In this document: in pieces, positions 11,315-22,500 of the stretch
Layout: each line of letters opens with the position of its first letter
How positions within the stretch are numbered: position 1 is the stretch's first letter
Source: Geosiphon pyriformis
Taxonomy: Eukaryota; Glomeromycota; Glomeromycetes; Archaeosporales; Geosiphonaceae
Length of the DNA: 64,000 nt
Assembly: GCA_016748015.1 (NCBI GenBank)
Contig: JAAOMT010000786.1
Location: 161,744-225,743, forward strand
Direction: 5' to 3'
The notes under the pieces: model-generated
Seen by the model: the letters and a program-made list of their open reading frames with translations, nothing else
Database searches by the model: none
Told to the model about the DNA's origin: nothing
Position numbers and translations under genes: made by a program

Positions 11315-13116
11315 TTACTTGGTGTCCTTAGCTACAATGAGATTGGCTTTCAGCAAATTCATACGAAGTAGCATGGCATTGGTACTTTTCTCATATTCAT
11401 CACCCATTTTCAGTGATTTTTGGAAAATCCCGCTCCTTTGATCTTGTTGCTTAGCGCAGAGAATCTATTTTATTCGCGAAAGAATTCGGGAGAATAAGCA
11501 TCTCATCTCATTTAAGGAAGTCATAAAAGCCATCAGAATCAATTATTCAACCTTATTATGGCTATCGATTCTGGCTTGAATCTGATTTTCCGTAATCAAC
11601 TTGGCAAGCTCTCTTTCCAATTTGGGTACGGTTGTGCCAAATGATTGGGCCATTTTATTCAAGTCTACCGTGAGAAAAGGGCTGAAATATTGGATGAGAG
11701 CTTTTTTGCGAATATTATCATATAGTGTTTCCAAATGACTATGTAAATGGATATCTAGAAGATAATCATTCTGTGAAAATACTTTTGTTAGAATCAAAAT
11801 GGATTTTGGTGATCAATAACCTTTGCTATCTGAATATAAACTTTACCCTCCATTTTTCCAATATATCCAAAACAAGTGAGTATTTTGAGTGATAGAAGCC
11901 GTGTATTAGTTCTCGAATGTGAGGCTCAAGCTCAAGGAATTGCTTAAATTCTGTGTTATCGATGACTTTACTCTTAAGCTCTGCCCGATCAAAAGAAGCA
12001 AGCGCGCACAGACCTCCATAGACTGCGACATCATTGGGTGATATAACCTATGAATTTGACCATGTCAGAAGAGTATATTTATTTTAAAGAAACTTACCAG
12101 AAAAAAATCTTTAATATAAATATGTCAACCTCAGTGTAATTATTCGAGAGCTCGAATCCGGTTTCGAGAAATAGACGAGCAGCAACTTTATATTTGTGAC
12201 TGTCGAGATGGGCTAGGGCAGCAGCAACTTTTAATTTGGCTTGTACTACCGGTTGAATATCAGGTGTTGATTCGGCCTTTATCACATAACTATGAACATG
12301 TGAATAGTTGCCTAATTCAACTGAGACCTAGGAGTTTGTTAGAAGACATTAAATATCTAAAATAACTTTACAAGATAGTCATTCTCAATTGATTTTATTT
12401 TCACCTTAATGACATTCATGCACATCTCAATTATATGCTTTGCTGTGGTGCAATAATCACGCGTTCTCGAGTAGCATTTCAAAGCGTTTGTCAGACTACC
12501 ACAGTTATAATGATGATCGCCTAATTCATTGTGACCCATCTGAAAATCCAATTAATAAAATGACTATTTATTGAGAAGGCTAAATCAAAGAAACGGAGTA
12601 TGATATTATCTTGTTGAAACAATGTACATACTCTAATGCTTTCTTTGATCAAATTATTCTTGTAATTCTTGAGCTCAACTTCTAATCTTTCGGCAGCTGA
12701 TTTTGCACGTTTTTGTGTGGTTTCTACCCATGCGTTGTCAATATGATATAATGGGCGTCCTTGGGCAGCTAAGGCCTCGTTAAGCTTTGTTGCTGCAATG
12801 ATATATTTCCCATGATCTAGCGAATTATTATGAATTTCATTTAGAGCAAGTTTGAAAGCATCAATTTGGAGAGCCGGACAACGTTTAGCGATGAAAAGCA
12901 GGCGATCAACTTTGGTATGTCCTAAAAAATGACCCAAGTTCGAAATTTCAGAGATTGAGGGAAATCTTCCTTGGGCAAATCAATAGCTTCAATTAAACCT
13001 CGGTAGTTGGCTATATATGTGTCAAGATCTAAGTTATTGGGAAGATCAACAAAAACTTCGAGAGTCCTCTTCCTCTTGGTGTTAGCACTAGTATTGTCTT
13101 CCAAGTTGACGTTCAT
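11315..13116 (-). CDS. CSN1: COP9 signalosome subunit 1, 7 exons
   Basis: Scaffold subunit of the COP9 signalosome, the complex that removes NEDD8 from cullin ubiquitin ligases. Exons by reading: 12999-13116, 12632-12921, 12405-12539, 12130-12327, 11847-12047, 11552-11770 and 11315-11464, giving 436 residues with all phases consistent. Family landmarks in order: [12 protein letters not shown], the Rpn7-type helical repeat with [20 protein letters not shown] and [27 protein letters not shown], then the PCI domain ([18 protein letters not shown]) ending in ARIDSHNK. The last exon supplies the C-terminal tail [11 protein letters not shown]...FQKSL, matched in metazoan CSN1. Several donors are not GTAAGT (GTTGAA, GTTGAC, GTTTAA). 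The start at 13116 is the first ATG in frame and gives a shorter N-terminus than animal CSN1. It is divergent from the TMEM170 gene. Confidence 0.9.
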
Positions 13117-13447
13117 ATTTGTTTTTAAACTAAGAGAAAGTTGGAAGTTTGACTCTTGGAAGTAAGATTAGCTATAAAGTTAAACAACGAAGTACATTCA
13201 CTTGTCGCGTGTTAGGATGGGAAGACAAGTTTAACAAAGCTGGAGAGAATTTTATCCACCGCCTACAAAGTTACACAGTTTCCAATTGCTAAAATTGGAT
13301 CACACGACATAACCGATTTGAGCAGTATTGTAGGCGTTCCTTCAATTTCCTGTTTGGGATTAAACAATGTTACCCTTGAATGTCAAAGCTCGACATGTAA
13401 TTAAATTTGAGAATCAGACATTGTTTAAACCTGACTTTAATAAATCA
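13117..13447. promoter_or_regulatory. Short divergent promoter region, CSN1 / TMEM170 gene
   Basis: Only 331 bp separate the two start codons, so both promoters must lie here. No obvious TATA box or known operator was recognised. Composition is less AT-rich than the outer spacers. Confidence 0.6.
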
Positions 13448-13991
13448 ATGTCTTCTCTTAATAGCACACCTACTTGGCCTTCTCTAGATTGGCCACCGTT
13501 CCGTGATCGAGGAATTAGCTTGGAAGCTAAAGAAGGTTAACAGGTCTCTGAAAAATTTAAATAAACGCATTGTTTTAAACTTTTTCTACTATTTTATTCC
13601 CAAGACATTTGGCGGTTTACAGTCTTTTGGACTCTTTTATTTTTTGCTTCAATATATGGAACTGCCGGAATATGGGCTTGGATAGTTTTTCATCGGTGGC
13701 GTTGGTCTTTCTTAATACCAGTCGGATTTATAGCTGTCTCTTTATTAACAGGACTTGTTGGTGGGACTATAGTTGGTCAGATCTTTCTCGAGATATTTGG
13801 ATGTTTTCTTTTTGATGTAATATTTACCGTTTATTTTATTTTTGAAAATGAAAAAATCAGGCTATGTACTTGGTGCTTTATACAACTCTGGAAGTTTTAT
13901 ATTGTCAACTTGGGTTCCTTGCCTTTGGGGTTTAACCCAAGCCTTGGTAGCTGTCATGGGATCGTATTCAACTATGACCAAGATTCTTTGA
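13448..13991 (+). CDS. TMEM170-family multi-pass membrane protein, 3 exons
   Basis: Small integral membrane protein of the TMEM170 family, whose animal members act in ER sheet/tubule shaping and nuclear pore/envelope organisation. Exons 13448-13535, 13605-13775 and 13861-13991 join in phase (after Gly/Asp and Gly codons) to give 129 residues. The N-terminal 30 residues are polar (TPTWPSLDWPPFRDRG). Then come three hydrophobic segments: WRFTVFWTLLFFASIYGTAG, SFLIPVGFIAVSLLTGLVGG and the family signature LGALYNSGSFILSTWVPCLW, ending at GSYSTMTKIL. The overlapping open frames in 13503-13815 use other phases and are shadows. Exact function in fungi is not known to me. Confidence 0.85.
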
Positions 13992-14211
13992 AGCTGGTCG
14001 CCATTATTTAGATTCTTTTCCCTAAATCAAATATTTTGAAATAAATTTCAGGAGAGCAAATTGTTATTCTCTTTGAAAGAAATTATCGAGAACATTCAAA
14101 AGACAATGGAGTTGTTGCTGATTACACAATCTGCGTAATGAACGCATGGCTATTTTAATTAAAATTAAAAGTATAAAATTTTTGATCCTGATCATAAGGC
14201 GTCGGTCTGCC

Positions 14212-14860
14212 ATGACGAAAAAAAATAAAGGCAAAAACCTACAATGTCGTGTGGACCACCGCGAACTATTCCAACGAATGAATTTTTTGTATCAAGCAGC
14301 GGCCTTAATGACTACCACTATACTTCCTGAACAAAACAACCAAATTAATAGCAAAAATAAATCCGGCTCTGAATCGAATAATCAATTTGCAAGTCCACAA
14401 AACATCGCTCCATTGGGTAGATTTTACATCAACACTATGAAAAACATTGGGAAGAAACAAGTCCTAAGAATGTAGAGTAGTTGGGACTTTTCAATTTTTG
14501 AGCTTAACCAGTCGTTCACAAAATATCTGGACTTTGTTATTAGGGACCCGTCAATCAAACGGACTCTCTGTAATCGATGTGAAACTTTACTCGTGCCTGG
14601 TTTTACCTCGCGTATTCGAGTTAAATGTAAAGTTTTGAGAATTTATGCTACGCTTCTTTGTTTCTTAAAATGTTTGAATATGAATGCCTTTTTAAACGTA
14701 CATTCTAGCTCGTAAGCAAAAACATCTTGAGGTTATGTGCACCGAATGTCTCTCTACAAAATCATTCCCAGTTCGCGAAGGGTATCAAATATTTTCGGAA
14801 AAAAGCGAAAATATTGCAAGCGTGGATATACCTGAACCACACGAGGAGTCAGAAATATGA
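14212..14860 (+). CDS. RPP21: RNase P/MRP protein subunit RPP21/Rpr2, 3 exons
   Basis: Protein subunit of ribonuclease P (tRNA 5' processing), Rpr2/Rpp21/Snm1 family; nuclear. Exons 14212-14471, 14544-14626 and 14709-14860 are in phase and give 164 residues. The N-terminal helix pair is recognisable (RMNFLYQAAALM near residues 23-34, then RFYINTMKNIGKKQVLRM). The zinc-binding part follows: TLCNRCETLLVPG supplies the first CX2C and VMCTECLS the second, which together form the rubredoxin-like site of the family. A 22-codon in-frame extension to an ATG at 14146 is hydrophobic and unlike the family, so I prefer the start at 14212. The acidic tail (PEPHEESEI) is not conserved. It lies about 220 bp behind the TMEM170 gene on the same strand. 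Confidence 0.9.
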
Positions 14861-15060
14861 AAAACTAATTTATGGCTAGAACATATAAAGCTAAAAAAAA
14901 ACTTGAAGTGTAACCTGCTGCAACAAGCAAAATTATCTGAATTCAAATTGGTTTTTTGCATTTTAAACTTTTTTGGATAAAATTTACGTTTATCGAGTTT
15001 CTATATGAAAATAGGGACCTGGAAATATTTTGAATCTCACCTCTCTTGATCGTGAGCATC

Positions 15061-18000
15061 TCACTTTTTTGCTATGAATGCCTTTGCAGAATCTTTGGCA
15101 AGTTCAAGACGAATCACTTTTAATTTCTCATCAATTTCATCATATCCTTGTTCTCGTGTATGCCATTGCATCAAACTCTGAATGCATTTGTCAAATTCCT
15201 GTTTTCGGCGTGTAGATGTTATCTCTTCCAGTATACACAATATATCAAATATATCTTCTTTGCTAAAGATGGGTTTTCCTTCTATTGTGCCACCTTCAAA
15301 TTTCCCAGAGTATTTAGCTGTTAAGTTATAATTCAAATTAAGCAGAACTTGTATAAGCTTGAACACTCACCATTTCGTAATATGGGTAAGGCGTTGAGTA
15401 ACAAAACTGGCCAAAATTTCCTTGGAGATTCTTGTGATCTTATTAGGGTTATCAATAAATGTTTGGCCATGTCATAATTTTCCTGCTAAAAATGCAAAAA
15501 GCTGAAAGTTTGATCAAATAAACCTATAATTCATAGGAAATGTATGTAATTTACCTTCAACATGTGATGAAATTCGCAGTATTGCATTAAGAAATTAAGT
15601 GATACATCAGAAATTTCATGAACTGGGAGGCTATTGATGGTGTCTTCGAATTTTAACTCTCCTATTGGAGAATTATATTTTAGAATAATGTAAACAAAAT
15701 TAAATATAGATGCCCTCCATACCGGTCTCAATGACATCATTGAGGAATTGATGTGCTATTAATTTTATCTGAAGGGCGTCATTGGCTCTCACTAAATATG
15801 AGAGCGATGACGTCCAACGCTTTTCACGAAGGTACTTATTAGCAGCGATCTGTTTCCATTATAGCCACAAATAAAGAGCGGGTTGATATATATTTGAAAA
15901 ATTAGAATGAATGCCCCAAAGGAGCTTAAGAACAACTAATGGTCCTACCTTACAGATATATTGAGCTTCTTCACGCAAATCATTGACCTTGCAAATATCC
16001 AAAATCTTATTTATTTTGAATTCATTATCAAGTGGCACTTTTATGACCAGCTAGACAAAAGTTAATTCGTTTGAAATAAAAAACTTAATTCAAAAATAAG
16101 AAAGTAGCTGTCACCTCTTGGATATAATTGTGTCCAAATGTAGGACAATATCTCAAATAATCAAAGGCTATTGACCAAAGCGTGGGATGTCCGGCTAGGA
16201 TTTCCCCATATTCAAGCAAACGAAACTCCCGATATCCAATTATCCAACTTGAGTCTTTTGGTATAAGGACAAATATAATGACCATGATGGCAGGAATTAT
16301 TTAGATGTAGCTACACATTTCAAGGATACTCCAGGGAGAGTGAGCTCAACGCAGAGCTTTGTTCTGGGATCATATTTTGCCGAAATTTGTAGAGCAAGTC
16401 GCTCAGATGTGACGTCAACCAAAGGTCATTTTGGTAACAATGAAGCAAACCCTGAAGTGTATCATATCCTTAGGATTGTGCGACTAAATAGGATTTTTTT
16501 TTGGTAAAAAAGCAATTACCTCATTAATTTTAAGATGAAGGAATTTAATGAAGGCTTGCTCTGTATCTTGTGGATCCTTTGGTGGCTTATGAAGTAGGCA
16601 AAGATCTAAAACATTTCTATTGGAAGATTTCATCTAAGAAATGATGATCTGATAGTGAAATTGCTTTCAAAACGCGAAAAGCTCACCGCAATTCATAAAG
16701 ATCAATAGTTGGATAGTGGTGTAGCAATAAGCTCCCCAAAGCTCCAGCCCAAGTTAATGAATTCTGAATGATGATATGATCATCCCCTTCCAATATCATC
16801 AAAACCTCGGCGAGAATTTTTTGCAGATCTTGGTCAACCAAGTTTAATTCGTCATGTAATTTGCTAATTAATATTAAATATAGTAAATTCTCCAGAATAG
16901 ATATAGTTTAATTCTGGTAGTGAGCAAATTGCAAATCAAGCAAACCTGCATTCTGCACGCCAATCTCCCCACTTAAGATTGAAGTCAAGTTCTTCATGAT
17001 CACGAACTTGAGGCTTATTATTCATTAATTGAATTATTAATTTGATGGTATGATCGGTGATGCTCGTTTCATCACCAGTCCGACACAGATTAAGCATGTT
17101 TTGGGCCCGAACATCACCACGAAGAACCAATCTAAGAATTTATACAGGTTTTCGTCATCCATAGACGAAACACATGCCAACTGGACAAACTTATTTGAAA
17201 GATCCAACTACTTGATTAATTGGGACGTAAAGGCAGGCTCCATCTGTGGCTCAAAAGAATCCTCTATCTTTGTTATTTCTTCTTGTGACAATTCTGAGAT
17301 TATCATTGAAAAGTCATATTTAATTTTAAGAATTACTCTTAATATTATATTGCCGATTATTACAAAATTTCCGCGCTCACTCACCTAAAGGTGGGAAAAA
17401 TTTATTTACCCAATAAACTAAACTCGAGGAAAATTTTCCTTTTCGAGAGGCTGGAGCCATGAATAAAATTCTGCATAACTCCCAAATCGCGAATATTTCC
17501 GTGGTTACTTCGTATTCTGCTTTATATTTTTCAGGGTTTGATTGTTCTAACTATTTTTGCAGGTAAAAAGTTAAATCGAATATTGAATAAAACCTCAAGC
17601 AAACTATACCTTTCCGAGCTCTTTTACGTAATCTTCAATGATCCTTGAATAATCCAAAGCAATTCCCTGTAAAGCAGTGTTGAAAGAATTTCGATAAAAC
17701 CTAATGAATTGTACCAAAAATATATATTATTAAAGATCTTTGGAAAAAAGATTGAGAAAAATAATAAATTCGTTGTGATAAATGCGTGTTTTCATGGGCA
17801 GTTAAGATATTAATATTCAGTATTTCTTGTGATCGAATAAATAGGGTATGTACGTTGCTATAAAACTAAAATGACGAGAAGTTAAGCGGCCCGCACAAAT
17901 TTCACTTGGAAATGGCAAATAATAAATAATTGTTACCCACCGACTTTTGGGTTTTAGTGATTTTTTTTAAGGGAAATATATAAATTTTTGTATCACATTT

Positions 18001-18240
18001 CAAATTATTCCCCTCAACCTACAAGTTAGTTTTGAGCGCTAAGTGAAGAAAACAACTTGGGCAAAAATTTTCAAGAACATTTAAACCAACATGAATTGTA
18101 TGAACCTCTTCGTTTGGATATTTTCCAGAAAGATAATATAATACATTAAGAGTGGACCCGGGATTAAGGGTAACGCTTAGCGTTTTATTGTTTTCTATCG
18201 GTCTTTTGACCTTCCCTGAAGCTCTTGAGTTTGGTAACAT
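15061..18240 (-). CDS. NUP85: Nucleoporin NUP85 (Nup107-160/Y complex), many short exons
   Basis: Scaffold subunit of the nuclear pore Y complex, an all-helical ACE1-type protein. Similarity runs in order along the minus strand: start MLPNSRASGK (18240), IEDYVKELGK (about 17640), a conserved block TTEIFAIWELCRILFMAP (about 17500), LKWGDWRAEC (about 16950), VDQDLQKILAEVLMILEGDD (about 16800), LLHCYQNDLWLTSHLSDLLYKF (about 16410), the family hallmark REFRLLEYGEILAGHPTLWS...DYLRYCPTFG (about 16150-16230), VSLNFLMQYCEFHHMLK (about 15580), SPRKFWPVLLLNALPILRN (about 15400) and the C-terminal helix ending at 15061. At least ten introns of about 60-90 bp are implied; I did not fix every boundary. 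It is tail to tail with RPP21 (about 200 bp). The first exon boundary is the least certain. Confidence 0.85.
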
Positions 18241-19504
18241 TTATAGTTTCTAGAGACGCGTATTAATGGTTAAGAAAGAGAAATATTTTTAAAATTCGTA
18301 ATAAAGGGATAAATTTGAGCCAATTAAATGAAACCAGTTTTTGCCAATCTAATCTTTTTTAAGATATGATATCAAACTTTAAAATTAGGTTTATTAAGCA
18401 AAAATATATTAAATATTTTAATTCAAAATTATACTGCTTAAACTGAAAATAAAGTTTAAACAGTGGATCCAACTGCAGCTTACACGTGATCAGCCACCTT
18501 TATTATATTAAATAATTAGTTTCAATATTACATATTGTTATCCAAGTAAAAAAAACCAACCAATCACAAAGAGAAAAACATATATAATGCATAATAACGT
18601 GTAATAACGTAAAATAACATAAAATAATTAATAATAATATGAGATAACTAACAATAACATAACATAGAAAATACTATAAGATATCAAGCTTTTAGAACTT
18701 ATTTTGTATAACTAAAAATATGTATATATATAAATAGTTTTAGTTCAAAAAAAAGTATCTTTTATCTTTAAAGTTCAAAACTTAATTAAAATAATTAAAT
18801 CTAATTGTATTTTTAGCTTTAATTGTATTATAAAAAATTATTTTTCAACTTAACAACTTAAAATTTTACTTAATAAAATATTTGATTTAAATAATATTAT
18901 ATTAATAAATTTAAATAATAAAATGTAATTTTATTTATTTTTACTAAAAAATACATTTAACAACTTTAATAATAATATAATTGTTATTAATTTTGAATAT
19001 AAATTAAATACAATTTTAATTTTAATTTTTTTATTTCAATTTATTTTTAAAAATTACATGTATAAAATTTACAAATTATTTTCTTAATTATTCTTCAAGA
19101 TTTTTTTTAAAGCTACACAAATTTTTGTTTTCTGCTCTTTAAAATTATTGTTTATATTTAACAATATAATTATAATATTTTAAAATTATTAAACTCATTT
19201 ACAGTAATTCAAAAATGGTCTTTATATTGATGAAGTTGATTATGCAAGACTAAGAGTTTTTTGGGAAAAAATGACCACAATTAAATTTGGCTTATTTTTT
19301 TGTTCTGTAAAACGTAGTTTTTCAATTTTTTTTTTTAAATAAAATGGTATAACAGGTCGAATGATCTCATGTGACTCAATTAGTCGCGAAACAAAAATTC
19401 AAAAGACGCGACTTTTAGGAGTTCTGATACACTCGTTCACTGAAGTTCTCTTACCTTTAAGATTCATTTCACTAGTTCTTTAGAAAATACTTTCCTCCCA
19501 TAAT
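18241..19504. promoter_or_regulatory. Divergent NUP85 / POL1 intergenic region invaded by repeats
   Basis: About 1.26 kb between the two start codons. The outer ends (18241-18350 and 19240-19504) have gene-like composition and should contain the promoters. The middle is AT-rich and holds a LINE-tail-like scrap and an LTR-like repeat listed separately. A possible LINE 3' scrap (CCAACTGCAGCTTACACGTG ... CAGCCACC) lies at about 18466-18498 on the minus orientation. No gene recognised. Confidence 0.5.
18536..18775. repeat. LTR-like repeat D, copy 1 (array plus TATA motif)
   Basis: This stretch and 59305-59620 are homologous. Both begin TGTTATCCAAGTA/TATTATTTAAGTAG, run through an AAAACCAAYC motif, then a degenerate tandem array of AATAACGTAA/AATAATATAA units (18590-18665 here), and end with ACTAAAAATATGTATA ... 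TAGTTTTAG ... CAAAAAAAAGTA. Terminus, repeated block and TATA-like motif make the order of an LTR U3/R region. The 3' limit was not found, so LTR identity is inference. Confidence 0.5.
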
Positions 19505-22500
19505 ATGCCTTCCTCGCAAAAGCCCCCCAAGAAAAAGGAGAGTTATGCAGAACTTCGCGAATTAAGAAATTCAGGTCTTTCGCGTCTACAACAGTACCAG
19601 GTAAGAAGTTCGAGATCTCTTGCTTTTTCCCACCTTTTCTATTAGTGAAAACTGAATAGTTAGTTGTTGTGAAGTTTTCGAATATATTTGTATACATTCT
19701 TGCCTTGTTCAGCTTTAAAATTACAAAAATTCTTTACAAAGATCAAAGAAGAAGAGGATCTATTTGAGGAGGTTGATGAAGAATACCATGCTTGTGCAAA
19801 TGAGGGAGGTTCTGAGAATGAATTTGTTGAGGATGACGATGGGAGAGGATATATTGATAATGGTTTCAATCATGTGGAGGAGCATTTTTCCGATGAATTC
19901 TCCGAAGATGACTTGCCTAAAAAAGGTTGAAATTTCTTATAAAGTTTTGTTCAATTAGGGTAATATTTGAAATCTTACTCTTTAATTTTAGAAAAACGAA
20001 AATTAAATAAGAAGGCCGAAAAAAAAGAAAAACAAGAGCCGACTAGACAATTAGAAACTTATTTTCAGCGTGGATCAACTTCAAAGGGGATAAAACGAAA
20101 ACCAGTCGTTAGTAGTATTTCACAGGAAATCAGAAAAAAAAATAACGTAATCTTAACATACAGTTTGGTTCATTGCTAAAGCTAGCATCGAGATTTTCTC
20201 TAAATGATATATCTTTAATTTTTGATAATTAGACCAATTCTGCAGAGGAAGATCAAGACCTCCTCAACACACTTTTTGTATATATGGATGAAGATCAAGA
20301 GCAAGAACAACCAGTGTGCAAGAAGCCAAAAAAAGAATCTCAAGTTTCTTTTTTAGATTCGAAAAAGTACGTGAAATTGAAATTCTTAGACTGTAAAATT
20401 CATTACCAGAGATTCATTAATTTAATTGTTATCACAGTACCGATTATATGGATATTGAAAATCAAGACGTTCATAATTATGTGAGCAAGGCAGAACCAAT
20501 GAAAATCATTGATCACTATCATTTAGAGATCAGTCATCCACCTACAAATGTTGAATTTAAAGACAAACTCAGAGTCGAGGATGAAAGAGTTGAGACTCTT
20601 GGTATCAAAACATATAGTGCGATTTTGGATCAAAAAGAACACTCAGAGAATATTAAAGAATATGAGGAAACGGGAGTGTCTCTTGATCCCAGTACACTTA
20701 ACAATGTTTTTACCAATACCAATCCATCTATTGGGGTTTTTGACATTGCAGACATTGTGGAGAATGATGGCACTTTGAAAATGTTTTGGCTGGACGCTTT
20801 TGAAAACAATGGCGTGCTCTATCTAATTGGAAAGGTACTTTTGTCATAAATTTTCTAGCCTCATTGGATCCTCATATATAGTTTTTCTTTTTAATTTTAG
20901 GTATTTAGCAAGGCTGCAAGGCATTTTGTCAGTTGCTGCGTTCAAGTCCTTGGGATGGAACGTAGCGTTTTTTTTTTACCAAGGGCTTATCGATTTGGTT
21001 TGTAAAAGCTGATAATTTACTGCCCTCAATATTGGACATAGTGATTAATCTAAACTTCGTGTAATATGAGAAGTTAACGGCATCAAGACCGACCATGAAG
21101 TATCAATGAATGACGTTTTCGATGAATTAGAAATTATTCGCCGCCGTCATAAAATTGCAAAATGGGCAACAAAAGAAGTGGTACGCAAATACGCGTTCGA
21201 AATACCAGATGTACCTTCGGAGGGGAATTATCTGAAGGCTAAATATTCTTTTAATTGTAAGAATACTTATTTTTATATCCTTAATACCAGAATCGATTTC
21301 ACGCAGAATTTAAATTATTTTCATAGTCTCTCGGCTCCCAGATAATTTGAGTGGCGAAACATTCAGTCATGTTTTTGGTACAAACAGATCTGCTTTGGAG
21401 CTATTCATTATTCAACGTAAAATAATGGGACCCTGCTGGCTAAATATTATACACCCTGATTTTGATAAGCGTCAGGTTAAATATTAAGTTAATTAAAGCC
21501 ACTTATTCTCACAAAGAATAATCTAATCCCTATAATTGATTTAGCAATCTTGGTGTAAAATTGAGGCTATTGTCAAGGATCCCAAGTATATTAATCCCTC
21601 TAAGGAGAAAGAAAAACCGCCCTTCAATGACATCCCACCACTCACCATAATGAGTATCAGTCTTCGGACCATAATGAATCCTACCAAAAAAGTCAATGAA
21701 ATAGTTCTGGCTAGTGTATCAGTGTATCATAATAGTTAAGTCAATATATCTGCAAATTCCTGTTTCCACTTTTTCAGTTTGCTTTCTTCTAAACGTTTTT
21801 TCTGATAGTTTTGATAGACGAAACTATTTCGGAAGCTAATCTAAGGCCAGTACAATTCACGGCCATTAGACCACATGGCTCTACTTACCCGATTGGTTTC
21901 AAGGATTTAATCAAAAAAAAGGGCTTTCCACTTGAAATATTCATGACCGAAAGATCATTGCTTAATTATTTATTGGGTATAATTTGATTTCCGAAGCTTT
22001 ATATAGACTCTTCCTGCATTACTTTTTAAAATTTACATGACACCCAACCTTTAGCGATGATTCACAGGTGGGATCCTGACGTCTTGGTTGGGCACAATTT
22101 TATTGGATTTGATTTGGATGTACTTCTGCATCGTATGAAAGAATTGAGAGTAGAGCATTGGGGAAGGATCGGGAGATTACGTCGATCTGTGTGAGTTGAT
22201 ATGTGTAAATGAATTACTTTAAAGTGGCTTCATTTTCATCAGATATCACTTATAATTTCTCTAGATGGCCGAAATTACAAATTGGAGCAGGAGGCATGAA
22301 TGAGTCTACTTATGACGAAAAAGCTGTTGCAAGTGGTCGATTGATGTGTGATACCTATTTGAACGCAAGAGTAAGTTTACTAATAATCAAGTTGAGTCAG
22401 ATTATGTTAAAGGGCGTATTCGATCTTTTATATAATATCTATTTAGGACTTAATCAAATCCAAGAATTACACATTGACTGAGCTCGCTCAAACTCAGCTT

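Noticed and set aside
13503..13815. Two overlapping plus-strand ORFs as separate small proteins
   Set aside because: They are other phases of the TMEM170 exon 2 and intron 2; the spliced frame matches the family.
14146..14211. RPP21 start at the upstream ATG 14146
   Set aside because: The 22 added residues are Ile/Lys-rich and unlike the family, and lie in likely leader sequence.
16410..16417. Perfect CRE palindrome TGACGTCA
   Set aside because: It lies in NUP85 coding sequence, so most likely coincidence.
17050..17388. 112-codon plus-strand ORF
   Set aside because: Antisense to NUP85 exons, whose minus-strand translation carries conserved motifs.
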